Shown: piece after piece, positions 36,593 to 44,814 of the stretch
How the letters are laid out: each line of letters starts with the position of its first letter
Position numbering within the stretch: position 1 is the stretch's first letter
NCBI RefSeq assembly: GCF_001040845.1
Contig: NZ_CP011941.1
Span: 701,744 to 765,743 of the forward strand
DNA length: 64,000 nt
DNA from: Synechococcus sp. WH 8020
Lineage (GTDB): Bacteria; Cyanobacteriota; Cyanobacteriia; PCC-6307; Cyanobiaceae
Direction of reading: 5' to 3'
Translations under genes and position numbers: made by a program
Notes under the pieces: model-generated
What the model was told of the DNA's origin: nothing
The model's input: only the letters and a program-made list of their open reading frames with translations
Databases searched by the model: none

Positions 36593-37741
36593 TTATCCGC
36601 CTCCGTTCATACCTCGCAATGTGGCAACCGAGGATGGACTGACACGGTTGAGATAGCGGAAGATCCAATATTTAAAAATGGTCGCTAAAATGACAGGGAA
36701 AGTAGCGATGAAAAGCAGGATAAAGTTTTCGCGGGCGGGGAATCCAAAGTGATTGGCAATCCCATCAAGAAGCACAGTCCAACCCTCTGGACTATGAAAT
36801 CCAACAAAGATATCAGTAAATAATATAATCGCGAAGGCTTTAGCTGAGTCACTTAATCCGTAGACAGCCTCATCAAAAAATCCTCGAAGTACCCTGAGCT
36901 CTTCACGGCTGAACAAGCAGACCATGACAAATGCAAGCGTGGCAGAGATGTCCGCTAAAACATTTTTCACAGCATGGGTACTTTCTGCATCGGCCTCTTC
37001 TTTGAGCTCAGCAGCTTTTTTCCCAAGCTCTTGTTGTAGTTCTTCTTGGCTTGGGATTGTGTCACCGCGAAGAAGTGCATCGAATTCAATTTCTGCCTTA
37101 TACACTCTCAACTTTTCTACAGCTTGTTCTTCGAGTTGTGGCTTTGGGTAACTCAAAAAGGGGAGGTCTGGAGCAAAGCGATCTACGGCAGGACTAATGA
37201 TGTAGGTGCGGCTGACCTGTTGGACTAACAAAGGCACAAGAATCAGCAGCAATAGAACTTTCAATGAGATCAGGGTTGAATCCCTTCGTCTCCGAAAGCC
37301 TGCAACTAAGGTCGCTTCCCCAGCTGGATTGAGCTGCCGGCGCACCTTGTCGAACACCCCTAGCAACGATCGTGGAAGCGGATCTGGCTCGCGAGTCATG
37401 GTCGGCGCAGCCGAGACCCGTTTGGGGCTGTACCGGTTGACGACACTTTCAATGAGCTGAAGTTGACGCAGTTCCTGAGGATCCAGCTGAGAGCGCTGGT
37501 ATTCCAGTTGATCGAGCGATGCTCGACAAACATTGATGGCAACACGAAACTTGCGCAGAACCGTTGCCTGGACTGACTTCGGAACAGAGAGCTCTAGATC
37601 GGGACGGATGGGGCGGTCGCCGTAGTACTCGAGCTCCAAGCTCTGGATCAATAAGGCCGCCTCGTAGCCCCGATCGAGATCAGAGTTGACGTCAAGGGCG
37701 TTGGCCTTACCAAAGGCTCCGATCCAATTGCGAAATGCCAT
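36593..37741 (-). CDS. pxcA: Proton extrusion protein PxcA (CemA-like)
   Basis: 382 residues. A basic N-terminal cytoplasmic part (1-160) precedes four membrane helices (about 168-190, 275-295, 305-325, 345-372). The family core AFAIILFTDIFVGFHSPEGW followed by VLLDGIANHFGFP is clear. PxcA/CemA drives light-dependent proton release that supports CO2 uptake and pH balance. It is first of a pxcA-cobU-trmL minus-strand unit with very tight spacing. Confidence 0.93.
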   Translation of the reverse strand: MAFRNWIGAFGKANALDVNSDLDRGYEAALLIQSLELEYYGDRPIRPDLELSVPKSVQATVLRKFRVAINVCRASLDQLEYQRSQLDPQELRQLQLIESVVNRYSPKRVSAAPTMTREPDPLPRSLLGVFDKVRRQLNPAGEATLVAGFRRRRDSTLISLKVLLLLILVPLLVQQVSRTYIISPAVDRFAPDLPFLSYPKPQLEEQAVEKLRVYKAEIEFDALLRGDTIPSQEELQQELGKKAAELKEEADAESTHAVKNVLADISATLAFVMVCLFSREELRVLRGFFDEAVYGLSDSAKAFAIILFTDIFVGFHSPEGWTVLLDGIANHFGFPARENFILLFIATFPVILATIFKYWIFRYLNRVSPSSVATLRGMNGGG

Positions 37742-37747
37742 AGCTGA

Positions 37748-38428
37748 TCAGCGGGAGAAGACCCACCAAGTGGCCATTGGCACAATGGTTCCGACCACTA
37801 GCAGCACAATCACCCAAGTGAAGGCGTTACTCTCGCGCGTTTCCTCAATCGTTGGAACGTTGGTGGGAATCGAGGTGCGTTCCATTTCAATCGGTGGGCC
37901 GGGATCTTCGCCTCCATTGAGAACCACGGCAATGCGGTCAATTCCATCCATCGATGCCTGACGGAATCTCTCTCCGTTGCGCATTGGCTGACTCATTGTG
38001 GTCCGGCCGGTGCTGCGGAGCAATGCATCTGGAAGCTGATCCCTTAGCTCTGGTGAGACAACAACCGCAGCTTGATTGTTCTGTATTTCTTCAAGAAAAA
38101 GAATGAGAGGACGTTCGCTTCTGTTCTCATTGTTTGACCACCGTTCAACTAATTCTTCTCCGAACCCTGAAAGACTCAGCCCATAGTCAAGTCGCCGCAA
38201 GGTAATTACCCGGGCGTCAACTTTTGAGGATTCCAATTGATTCAGCCGACTTTCAATTTCACTCTTTCCAGCCCGACTGAGTACATCAGCAGAATCAAGA
38301 ACAGCTTCTTCGGGCGGCTGAGCTGGTAAATCTTGGGGAGACAAGCCGAAACCCGCAGGCACTGCCAAAAAGAAGCAGAGGCTGGTGGCAATGAGCAGCT
38401 GCAGAGACTTGAAGAGGCTAGGCATCAT
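37748..38428 (-). CDS. TPM-domain protein, Psb32-like
   Basis: 226 residues: signal peptide (about 1-28), a TPM phosphatase-like domain (about 40-170; VLDSADVLSRAGKSEIESRLNQLE-type start) and a C-terminal membrane helix (about 200-222). Cyanobacterial Psb32 and plant TLP18.3 have this arrangement and aid photosystem II repair on the lumenal side. The assignment rests on architecture. Two adjacent ATGs (38428 and 38425) are possible starts. Confidence 0.85.
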   Translation of the reverse strand: MMPSLFKSLQLLIATSLCFFLAVPAGFGLSPQDLPAQPPEEAVLDSADVLSRAGKSEIESRLNQLESSKVDARVITLRRLDYGLSLSGFGEELVERWSNNENRSERPLILFLEEIQNNQAAVVVSPELRDQLPDALLRSTGRTTMSQPMRNGERFRQASMDGIDRIAVVLNGGEDPGPPIEMERTSIPTNVPTIEETRESNAFTWVIVLLVVGTIVPMATWWVFSR

Positions 38429-38454
38429 GGGACGTTCGATTTGGAGAGTCTGCT

Positions 38455-38862
38455 TCAGCTGGCAAGGCTGTCGTAATTCAAGGCCATGATCGCGTCCATC
38501 ACGGCTTGAGCTTTGCCTTGCGGTAAGTCAACGCTTTGAGCAAGCTCGTTGAGGAACGCTTGTTCCTCTGTGGTCACAGTTCGATCAGCGTGAACCAGCT
38601 GAACGGCTACGGCAAGAGCCGTTTCCTTTTGGGGCTGTTTTAGATGAGGAAGGGCATCTTTGATCAATTGGCTTGATCCATGTTCGCGAAGGCGTTTGAG
38701 CAGCTGGTCAAACAACATTGCCATTTCACGCTCACTTCGATCTTTATAGGGAGTTCGATATTCAAGTTGACGTCTTAAAGCATGCGCTTCATCCTTTCCT
38801 AATATTCCATCGCAAGCCACTGTGGCCAGCGCAATTGCGGCAAAGGCTTCAGATTCAGTCAT
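38455..38862 (-). CDS. TerB-like tellurite-resistance domain protein
   Basis: 135 residues, all-helical, with two TerB-like repeats: the first has ATVACDGILGKDEAHALRR and the second QLVHADRTVTTEEQAFLNEL, each with an acidic D-G/D-R pair that may bind metal. No signal or membrane segment. TerB-like proteins are scaffolding or metal-sensing domains; the role here is unknown. Its 5' end overlaps or abuts the divergent CCB-like gene. Confidence 0.88.
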   Translation of the reverse strand: MTESEAFAAIALATVACDGILGKDEAHALRRQLEYRTPYKDRSEREMAMLFDQLLKRLREHGSSQLIKDALPHLKQPQKETALAVAVQLVHADRTVTTEEQAFLNELAQSVDLPQGKAQAVMDAIMALNYDSLAS

Positions 38863-38875
38863 CAGCGTTGGGGGA

Positions 38876-39595
38876 ATGCTTCTATTTCAGCAAGAGTGCA
38901 TCGATCTGACTGCTCATGAGTTGCAAAATATGTTGAGATCCGCCCAATGGTGTTTGCTCGCAGGCGTGCTTGTTTTGGGGCTTTCGATCCTGAATGCCAG
39001 CACTGCTGAAACCATCACTCCAAGTCTGGAGCGAGCCGATGTTCTTGCCGGGATGGCGGGAGTTGGTTTGATGCTTGTTTCCATACTCTGGACCCGGGCC
39101 TCCCCACGCAGTCCGGATGCGGTTGAACTGGAAGGTGAGCAGGGTTTTGTGCTCTCTTCCAACTTGACCGATGCGGTACGAGCTGAAATGGCGTGGGGTA
39201 GCCATCAATTCCTTACAGCGACCTCCGCCGCCACGATTCTTGTCTTTTGGAAGGGTTCCGTTTTGCTTCGACGTGGCCTTTTAGGAACTGGTGATTTTGA
39301 ACCGGGCCAAATTTGTCGACGCTCCCTCCAAAAGCAAGAACTTGTTTCGCTCGTGAAAACAGCCCTCTATCCGGGTAAAGCTGAGTTTGACCCCGTTTTG
39401 CCCGGCTTGCCTTCCGTGATGGTGCAACCACTTGGAGACAGTGGCTGGGTTGTGATTGGTGGCTGGTCGGAGCGATGTTTCAGTCGATCCGATGAACGGT
39501 GGCTGATGGGTTGGGCTGAAAGGCTTAAAACAACACTGGAGCTTGAGAACGCTCTTCTGATGGATCCTGACGATTCGTCTTTTCCTCAATCGTGA
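38876..39595 (+). CDS. CCB2/CCB4-like cytochrome b6 haem-cn assembly factor
   Basis: 239 residues from ATG 38876 (ATG 38930 is an alternative; the frame is open to 38822). Two membrane helices (about 20-38 and 52-70) with the conserved ITPSLERADVLAGMAG linker are followed by a soluble domain. This is the cofactor-assembly-of-complex-C pattern, in which CCB2/CCB4 paralogues help attach the extra haem to cytochrome b6. Only this paralogue is in the window. Its 3' end overlaps lptC by 71 bp on the opposite strand. Confidence 0.82.
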   Translation: MLLFQQECIDLTAHELQNMLRSAQWCLLAGVLVLGLSILNASTAETITPSLERADVLAGMAGVGLMLVSILWTRASPRSPDAVELEGEQGFVLSSNLTDAVRAEMAWGSHQFLTATSAATILVFWKGSVLLRRGLLGTGDFEPGQICRRSLQKQELVSLVKTALYPGKAEFDPVLPGLPSVMVQPLGDSGWVVIGGWSERCFSRSDERWLMGWAERLKTTLELENALLMDPDDSSFPQS

Positions 39596-40742
39596 GTTCG
39601 GAACGTACCTTGTTGCCTGGAGCTGAGAAAGTCAGTGATCCTTTCTCTCCTACAGATCCTCTGAGCGTTTGTGCCTCTGTAATTTGATTGTTGTCATCCC
39701 GTTCTACCCGAACGTTTCCAGTCGCTAAAACTTCGTCTGTTTGCCAATTCCATCGGCATTTCCGCGCGCGTAACCGTTCGCCTGGTTGTTTGATGCGGCA
39801 GCCCTCAGGGATGATCACAGTATTTTGATCGAGTTCAGCGCTGAAACGTTCACCATTGATCTGGATTTCATTGATCAACCCTTCAAATGAGTCGTTACTT
39901 CTCAGGGTTTGTTGACGGAAATTCCAGCTGGTGTCTTTGGCCAGTAACAGGCCTTTGCTTCTAGGCATGGTGACGGTCACAGGAGATTTCACCGTGATGA
40001 CGCCTTTCTGGGTATTGCCGATCAATTCACGTCCCTCGAGCTGCTCTAAGACAACGCCCTCTTGATCGCGACGTTGACCCAGAACTGGTCCATCCGCTTT
40101 GAGCGCGCCGTTTTCTAGGTTCCACAGCGCCTTTCCTGTTCGGACAGCCGTATCTGGCTTCATCGTGAGTGCGAGCTTGTCTTGCCAGCGATCGAGTTGA
40201 ACAGGACCGTTGAGAGTTAGGTCATTGGTGTCTTGCTGAAGAATGGCAATGGTTGCGGTGATTCTCGAACGAGCATCAAAAGCTCTTGGCTTTTCTTCCA
40301 TCACCAGGCGAGAGAGTTCTGGAATCCAACGCAATCTTTCACCTTTAACTAATAGCTTTTGACCATTGATTTGCTTTAGCTGAACATCGCCTTCGAGAAT
40401 TATCTGTTCACCATCATTGATGACTACCGCAAACTCAGCTCTAATTTTAAAAGATGGTTTGTTCTTGTTGTAGAGAATTCCAATGGGTTGCTTAGCTCTC
40501 ACTAATCTGCGTGACAGTTCATAGCGAGCTTCGGGGCTCGAGAGTTTCCAGTCGATATCTCCATTCGATTTTTTTTGTTCAAGCTCCAACTTGCGAAACA
40601 CAAATGGCAGGGGTGCATCAGTTCCCGCGCGATTGTCTGTGGATGAGGTGCATCCCAGCATGAGGGCACTAAGAATCACTGGAGTCATCAAGGTTGCGCT
40701 TTTCAGCAACCTGTTGATGGTGAATTGCTGAGCCAAGGTCAC
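39525..40742 (-). CDS. lptC: LptC-type LPS export lipoprotein
   Basis: 405 residues from GTG 40742, which overlaps the metG stop as GTGA and yields an N-terminal export signal ending in a lipobox-like MLGC (Cys31). The long beta-rich periplasmic part matches the large cyanobacterial LptC: the early FVFRKLELEQKKSNGDIDW-like block, then repeated beta-jellyroll strands. LptC links the LptBF complex to LptA. Its partners are 40 kb away at the left edge of the window. Confidence 0.85.
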   Translation of the reverse strand: MTLAQQFTINRLLKSATLMTPVILSALMLGCTSSTDNRAGTDAPLPFVFRKLELEQKKSNGDIDWKLSSPEARYELSRRLVRAKQPIGILYNKNKPSFKIRAEFAVVINDGEQIILEGDVQLKQINGQKLLVKGERLRWIPELSRLVMEEKPRAFDARSRITATIAILQQDTNDLTLNGPVQLDRWQDKLALTMKPDTAVRTGKALWNLENGALKADGPVLGQRRDQEGVVLEQLEGRELIGNTQKGVITVKSPVTVTMPRSKGLLLAKDTSWNFRQQTLRSNDSFEGLINEIQINGERFSAELDQNTVIIPEGCRIKQPGERLRARKCRWNWQTDEVLATGNVRVERDDNNQITEAQTLRGSVGEKGSLTFSAPGNKVRSELTIEEKTNRQDPSEERSQAPVLF

Positions 40743-42280
40743 AGTGCTTCTTCGAGTTCCAGTCGTTGCATCACTGGCTGGGGCTGGGGTAGGGGATGGC
40801 CAGATTCGAGACGTCCCCATACCAGTTGTCCGGTCCAGTTAGTTGCTGAAGGTTGGTTGAGCTGGGACAAAATCCTCTCGCTCAAATCAGGAACTAGAGG
40901 TTGGAGTAGCCATCCCACAAGTCGAGCGCTCTCTAGAACTCCGTATAAGTCGACCGCGACCTGAGCTTCTTGACCACCCTTCTTCATTTTGCTCCAAGGT
41001 GCTTGGTCATTAAGGTATCCGTTCGCTTGAATCGCTAGGTGAAGAATGGCCTCAGCCGCTTTCTGAAAGGCCATGGATGGCATGGCCTCGCGCACCGAAG
41101 CAATAGCTGTTTCTGCGGACTGGCGTAACGCATGTTGATCGCTGTCTTTGGACGTAACAGTGGGAGTGGACTCGTTAAACCATTTACGAGACATCGATGA
41201 GGTTCGATTGAGCAAATTGCCAATGGTATTGGCGAGGTCATTGTTGACGAGATCGACAAAACGCTGCTGTTGGAAATCACCATCGTCTCCAAATTGAATA
41301 TCCCGTAAGAGATACCAGCGAACGGCATCTGTGCCGCAGCGATTTAAAAGTAATTCTGGGTCAAGCACGTTGCCAATCGACTTGCCCATTTTTTGACCTT
41401 CTCTGGTTAAAAAACCATGACCAAATACTTTTTTGGGTAAATCTAAACCTGCTGACATCAACATTGCTGGCCAATACACAGCATGGAAACGCAAGATGTC
41501 TTTGCCAATCACGTGTTGATTCGCTGGCCAGCCAACAGCATTTAAGCGATCAAGCTCAATAGTCCCACCATCGTCTAATAGAGCTGTGAGGTAGCCGAGT
41601 AAGGCATCGAACCAGACATAAAAGGTATGGCCTTCATGCCCTGGTACTGGTAATCCCCAATCCACATTGACCCTTGAGATGGAAAAGTCGCGCAATCCAC
41701 CTGCTACAAAATTTTGAATCTCGTTGCGACGACTCGCTGGTGCAATGAAGTCGGACTGCTCGATTAGCTTCTCAATTTTGTCTTGGAAGTGCGACAAACA
41801 AAAGAAAAGGTTTTCCTCATCTCTCCACTCCAATGGTTTCTGGTGGATCGAACACGTTGGGTTAACTGCTTCGGCGGGATCATCCTTGAATTCCTCGCAA
41901 CCAACGCAATACCAACCGGTTTGTCGTCCACTTCTGATATCTCCTGCCTCTTCACAGCGTTGGAAAAACTGTTGGACCAGCGGCAAATGGCGTGGTGAGG
42001 TGGTTCGGACAAATCGATCGTTGCTGATGTCCCATTCCTTCCAAGCTTTTTCGTACCTGGCTGTGATCCGATTGCAGTGATCAATTGGACTAATTCCCTG
42101 ATCAGCAGCTGTGCGTTGGATCTTTTGACCGTGTTCATCAACGCCAGTCACGAACACCACTTCATGGCCTTCCAGCCTTTGAAAGCGGGCCAGTGCATCA
42201 CAAGCAATGGTGGTGTAGGTGCTTCCTAAGTGTGGTTTGTCGTTGACGTAATAAAGCGGGGTTGTAAGGGTATAAATCAT
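40739..42280 (-). CDS. metG: Methionyl-tRNA synthetase
   Basis: Class I synthetase, 513 residues. The HIGH-like signature is PHLGS near 16-20 (YYVNDKPHLGSTYTT), the zinc/CP insertion contains CVGCEEF and C-x-H, and the KMSKS loop reads KMGKS in REGQKMGKSIGN. No C-terminal tRNA-binding EMAP domain is present, as usual for this length. It is upstream of and coupled to lptC. Confidence 0.95.
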   Translation of the reverse strand: MIYTLTTPLYYVNDKPHLGSTYTTIACDALARFQRLEGHEVVFVTGVDEHGQKIQRTAADQGISPIDHCNRITARYEKAWKEWDISNDRFVRTTSPRHLPLVQQFFQRCEEAGDIRSGRQTGWYCVGCEEFKDDPAEAVNPTCSIHQKPLEWRDEENLFFCLSHFQDKIEKLIEQSDFIAPASRRNEIQNFVAGGLRDFSISRVNVDWGLPVPGHEGHTFYVWFDALLGYLTALLDDGGTIELDRLNAVGWPANQHVIGKDILRFHAVYWPAMLMSAGLDLPKKVFGHGFLTREGQKMGKSIGNVLDPELLLNRCGTDAVRWYLLRDIQFGDDGDFQQQRFVDLVNNDLANTIGNLLNRTSSMSRKWFNESTPTVTSKDSDQHALRQSAETAIASVREAMPSMAFQKAAEAILHLAIQANGYLNDQAPWSKMKKGGQEAQVAVDLYGVLESARLVGWLLQPLVPDLSERILSQLNQPSATNWTGQLVWGRLESGHPLPQPQPVMQRLELEEAL

Positions 42281-42340
42281 GGTCGTCTCGGGGTGGTCCC
42301 CTTCCGGCCTTGGATCCTAACGACCCCCCTTCGCTCCGCC

Positions 42341-42991
42341 ATGCCGATTCTCAACGTTGCGTTCGAAGATGAAGCGAGGTCCACTTGGCTTGCGGCGTTG
42401 CACCAGTTGGCCCTAGTTGATGGAGACTTCGATCCTGAGGAACAGCGGCAGCTCGCTGAGCAGCTCAATAACGATTGTCCAGTTCAAGACTTTGATTGGA
42501 ATCATTGGCAGGCCCCTGATCCGGAAGACATCAGACGACTTTTTTCCTTGGACCCCAACAAAGCGGAGCAATTCCTGAGGTCTGCTGTGGTGGTTGCTTT
42601 GGCTGATGGCCATCTCAGCCAAGTGGAACTTGACTTACTTCAGATCTGGGCCGAGGCGCTTGGCCTGAACAGCGAATTAATCAGCAGCTTGGTTCCTTGC
42701 TCCAGTGGGGTGACTCAGCCATGGAAGCCTTTAGATCCCCTGAAGAATTGGCTGGATTATCTGGATCCCTGTGACGAGAGGATTTCCTCCTTCATCGTTC
42801 ACCTGATTCCTTCTCAGTGCACGTTTGAGCGCGACATCATTTTGTTTGGCCGCAAGCTGGTCCACATTCCACCGATGTGCAAAATCAACCCTTTGTATGA
42901 GCAGCTTGTGGCGCTGCGGTTTCGTTGCCTTGGTCATCTTTCAGTGGATGAACAATTGCGGATTAGCTGTCTCGATTCCGCTCAGGCATGA
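42341..42991 (+). CDS. TerB-like plus Mo-nitro_C domain protein
   Basis: 216 residues from ATG 42341. The N-terminal half is a TerB-like helical repeat (LALVDGDFDPEEQRQL and VALADGHLSQVELDLL). The C-terminal block HLIPSQCTFERDIILFGRK followed by IPPMCKINPLYEQLVALRFR is the domain named Mo-dependent nitrogenase C-terminal. Such proteins are common in cyanobacteria that do not fix nitrogen, so the name is misleading here. Two Cys in the C-terminal block could bind a metal or cofactor. It is coupled (ATGA) to the next gene. Confidence 0.85.
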   Translation: MPILNVAFEDEARSTWLAALHQLALVDGDFDPEEQRQLAEQLNNDCPVQDFDWNHWQAPDPEDIRRLFSLDPNKAEQFLRSAVVVALADGHLSQVELDLLQIWAEALGLNSELISSLVPCSSGVTQPWKPLDPLKNWLDYLDPCDERISSFIVHLIPSQCTFERDIILFGRKLVHIPPMCKINPLYEQLVALRFRCLGHLSVDEQLRISCLDSAQA

Positions 42992-44814
42992 CAGCGCAAA
43001 CTTGCCACATCCCAGTATTGGTTTGGGGTGGTGGGACCGGAGGCGTTGCTGCTGCAGTTCAGGCTGCTCGGTCCGGGGCAGACACGCTTCTTCTCACTCC
43101 AGGTCGCTGGCTTGGGGGAATGGTCAGTACGGCGGGTGTGTGTTGCCCTGATGGCAATGAACTTGCCCCCTGGCAGACCGGTTTGTGGGGTGCCTTCCTG
43201 AGGGCTTTGTATCAAGCCGAGCCTGAAGGTCTCGATCAGAACTGGGTGAGCTGCTTTGGTTATCGGCCTACGACGGCTGAGGCGATTCTTCAAAACTGGG
43301 TGCAGGCACTCCCGAATCTTCAGTGGTGGGCGGATTGTCAGTTGCTGGATGTGGAACGCTCTGGATCTTCGGTCCAAGCAGTGCTGATTCAACGCTCCAG
43401 TGATGTTCACCGCATTGTCTGCGATCTGGTGATCGACGGAAGTGATCGTGGAGATTTATTGCCTTTGGCTGAGGCACCCTTTCGTTTTGGGTGGGAGGCT
43501 GAGGAGGTGTGGGGGGAGCCGAGCGCTCCCAGCGAGCAGCGCCTTAAGACAGAAGATTTTTTTCGAGAGCAGCCTGTGCAGTCCCCCACCTGGGTGGTGA
43601 TGGGTCAGCTGCAGAGCGATCGTTTGGAGCCCGATGCTTCCTCCAACATTCTTCTCCCTGATCAGCCGGTGTTACCAGCGCCGTTTGAGCGGGCTTGCGA
43701 GGCCTTCGGCCTGGAACGAACCATCACGTATGGCCGCCTGCCTGGCGGACTGGTGATGCTCAATTGGCCGTTGCACGGCAATGACTGGCACCGGGGGTTG
43801 GAGCCTGCATTTCGTGGAGATTCTCAAAGGGAAGCAGAGCTGTATCGGGAGATGCAAGCCCACAGTCTTCAATTTGTTGAGGCCCTTTCAGAAGCAAGCG
43901 ACGGTTGGTTGGCCTTTGGCCATGGGTTCCCTCAGAAGTCTGGAAGCCTGGCTCCCTGGTTGGCGGCCATGCCCTACTGGCGGGAGGGGCGCCGGATGAT
44001 TGGACTCCGGACAGTGATTGAACAGGAGCTGCTGCCTCAGACGACCGGTCAATCCATCGCTGCACTTCCTTTGAATGACGCCGGTGAGCTGCAATCAATT
44101 GCTGTTGGTAATTACGCCAACGACCATCACTATCCAGGACCTGATTGGCCATTAACCCCAAAAAGCTGTCGCTGGGGTGGTCGTTGGTCAGGGACTCCCT
44201 TCTGCATCCCGTATCAAGCGCTGGTGAGTGCTGATGTCGACAACCTGTTAGTTGCTGACAAGGGTTTTAGTACGAGCCACATGGCCAATGGGGCCACAAG
44301 GCTCCAACCACTGATTTTTAATGTGGGACAGGCTGCTGGAGCTGCTGCGGCTCTGTCGATTCGGCTCCGACATCCCCTCGCATCTCTTCCAGTTCGGCTT
44401 GTTCAAGAGCTCTTAATCGAGGAGCCCACGGCTCCTTCCGGACTTGTTCCGCTTTGGGACACTCCTTGGCATCATCCCCATTGGCAACAAAGGCAGCGCG
44501 CTTGTCTGAACAACCCTGAGCTACTGGGCCCGAATGGTTGTTGGCTAGGTCCAGAGGAGCAGGTTTCGATCTCTCCTCCTCCCCAGCCTCAGCAGGGCGT
44601 TTGGTCAGGAACACTGGTGCCTGATCACCACGGTGGATACGAACTGGAACTGGTGGGTGGTCGACGTTGGCCCTTGATCACCCTGGAGCCTGAGCTGAGC
44701 GATTGGCTTGCGGATCAAGAACGTCCTAAAGCCGTTGAGTTACGCGCCGTCGCCAACCCCTGGGGGCCTTGGTTACGGGGTATCAGCCTGCATGACTCCG
44801 GGGACAGTCAATGA
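42988..44814 (+). CDS. FAD-dependent oxidoreductase
   Basis: 608 residues. An N-terminal Rossmann FAD fold (VLVWGGGTGGVAAAVQAARSG, GxGxxG variant GGGTGG at about 14-19) with TPGRWLGGMVSTAG matches the FAD_oxidored family; a C-terminal FAD-binding part contains LLVADKGFSTSHMANGATR and NVGQAAGAAAALSIR. The substrate is unknown. It overlaps the preceding gene by 4 bp, and its end overlaps the convergent RNase II gene by 7 bp. Confidence 0.9.
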   Translation: MTAQTCHIPVLVWGGGTGGVAAAVQAARSGADTLLLTPGRWLGGMVSTAGVCCPDGNELAPWQTGLWGAFLRALYQAEPEGLDQNWVSCFGYRPTTAEAILQNWVQALPNLQWWADCQLLDVERSGSSVQAVLIQRSSDVHRIVCDLVIDGSDRGDLLPLAEAPFRFGWEAEEVWGEPSAPSEQRLKTEDFFREQPVQSPTWVVMGQLQSDRLEPDASSNILLPDQPVLPAPFERACEAFGLERTITYGRLPGGLVMLNWPLHGNDWHRGLEPAFRGDSQREAELYREMQAHSLQFVEALSEASDGWLAFGHGFPQKSGSLAPWLAAMPYWREGRRMIGLRTVIEQELLPQTTGQSIAALPLNDAGELQSIAVGNYANDHHYPGPDWPLTPKSCRWGGRWSGTPFCIPYQALVSADVDNLLVADKGFSTSHMANGATRLQPLIFNVGQAAGAAAALSIRLRHPLASLPVRLVQELLIEEPTAPSGLVPLWDTPWHHPHWQQRQRACLNNPELLGPNGCWLGPEEQVSISPPPQPQQGVWSGTLVPDHHGGYELELVGGRRWPLITLEPELSDWLADQERPKAVELRAVANPWGPWLRGISLHDSGDSQ

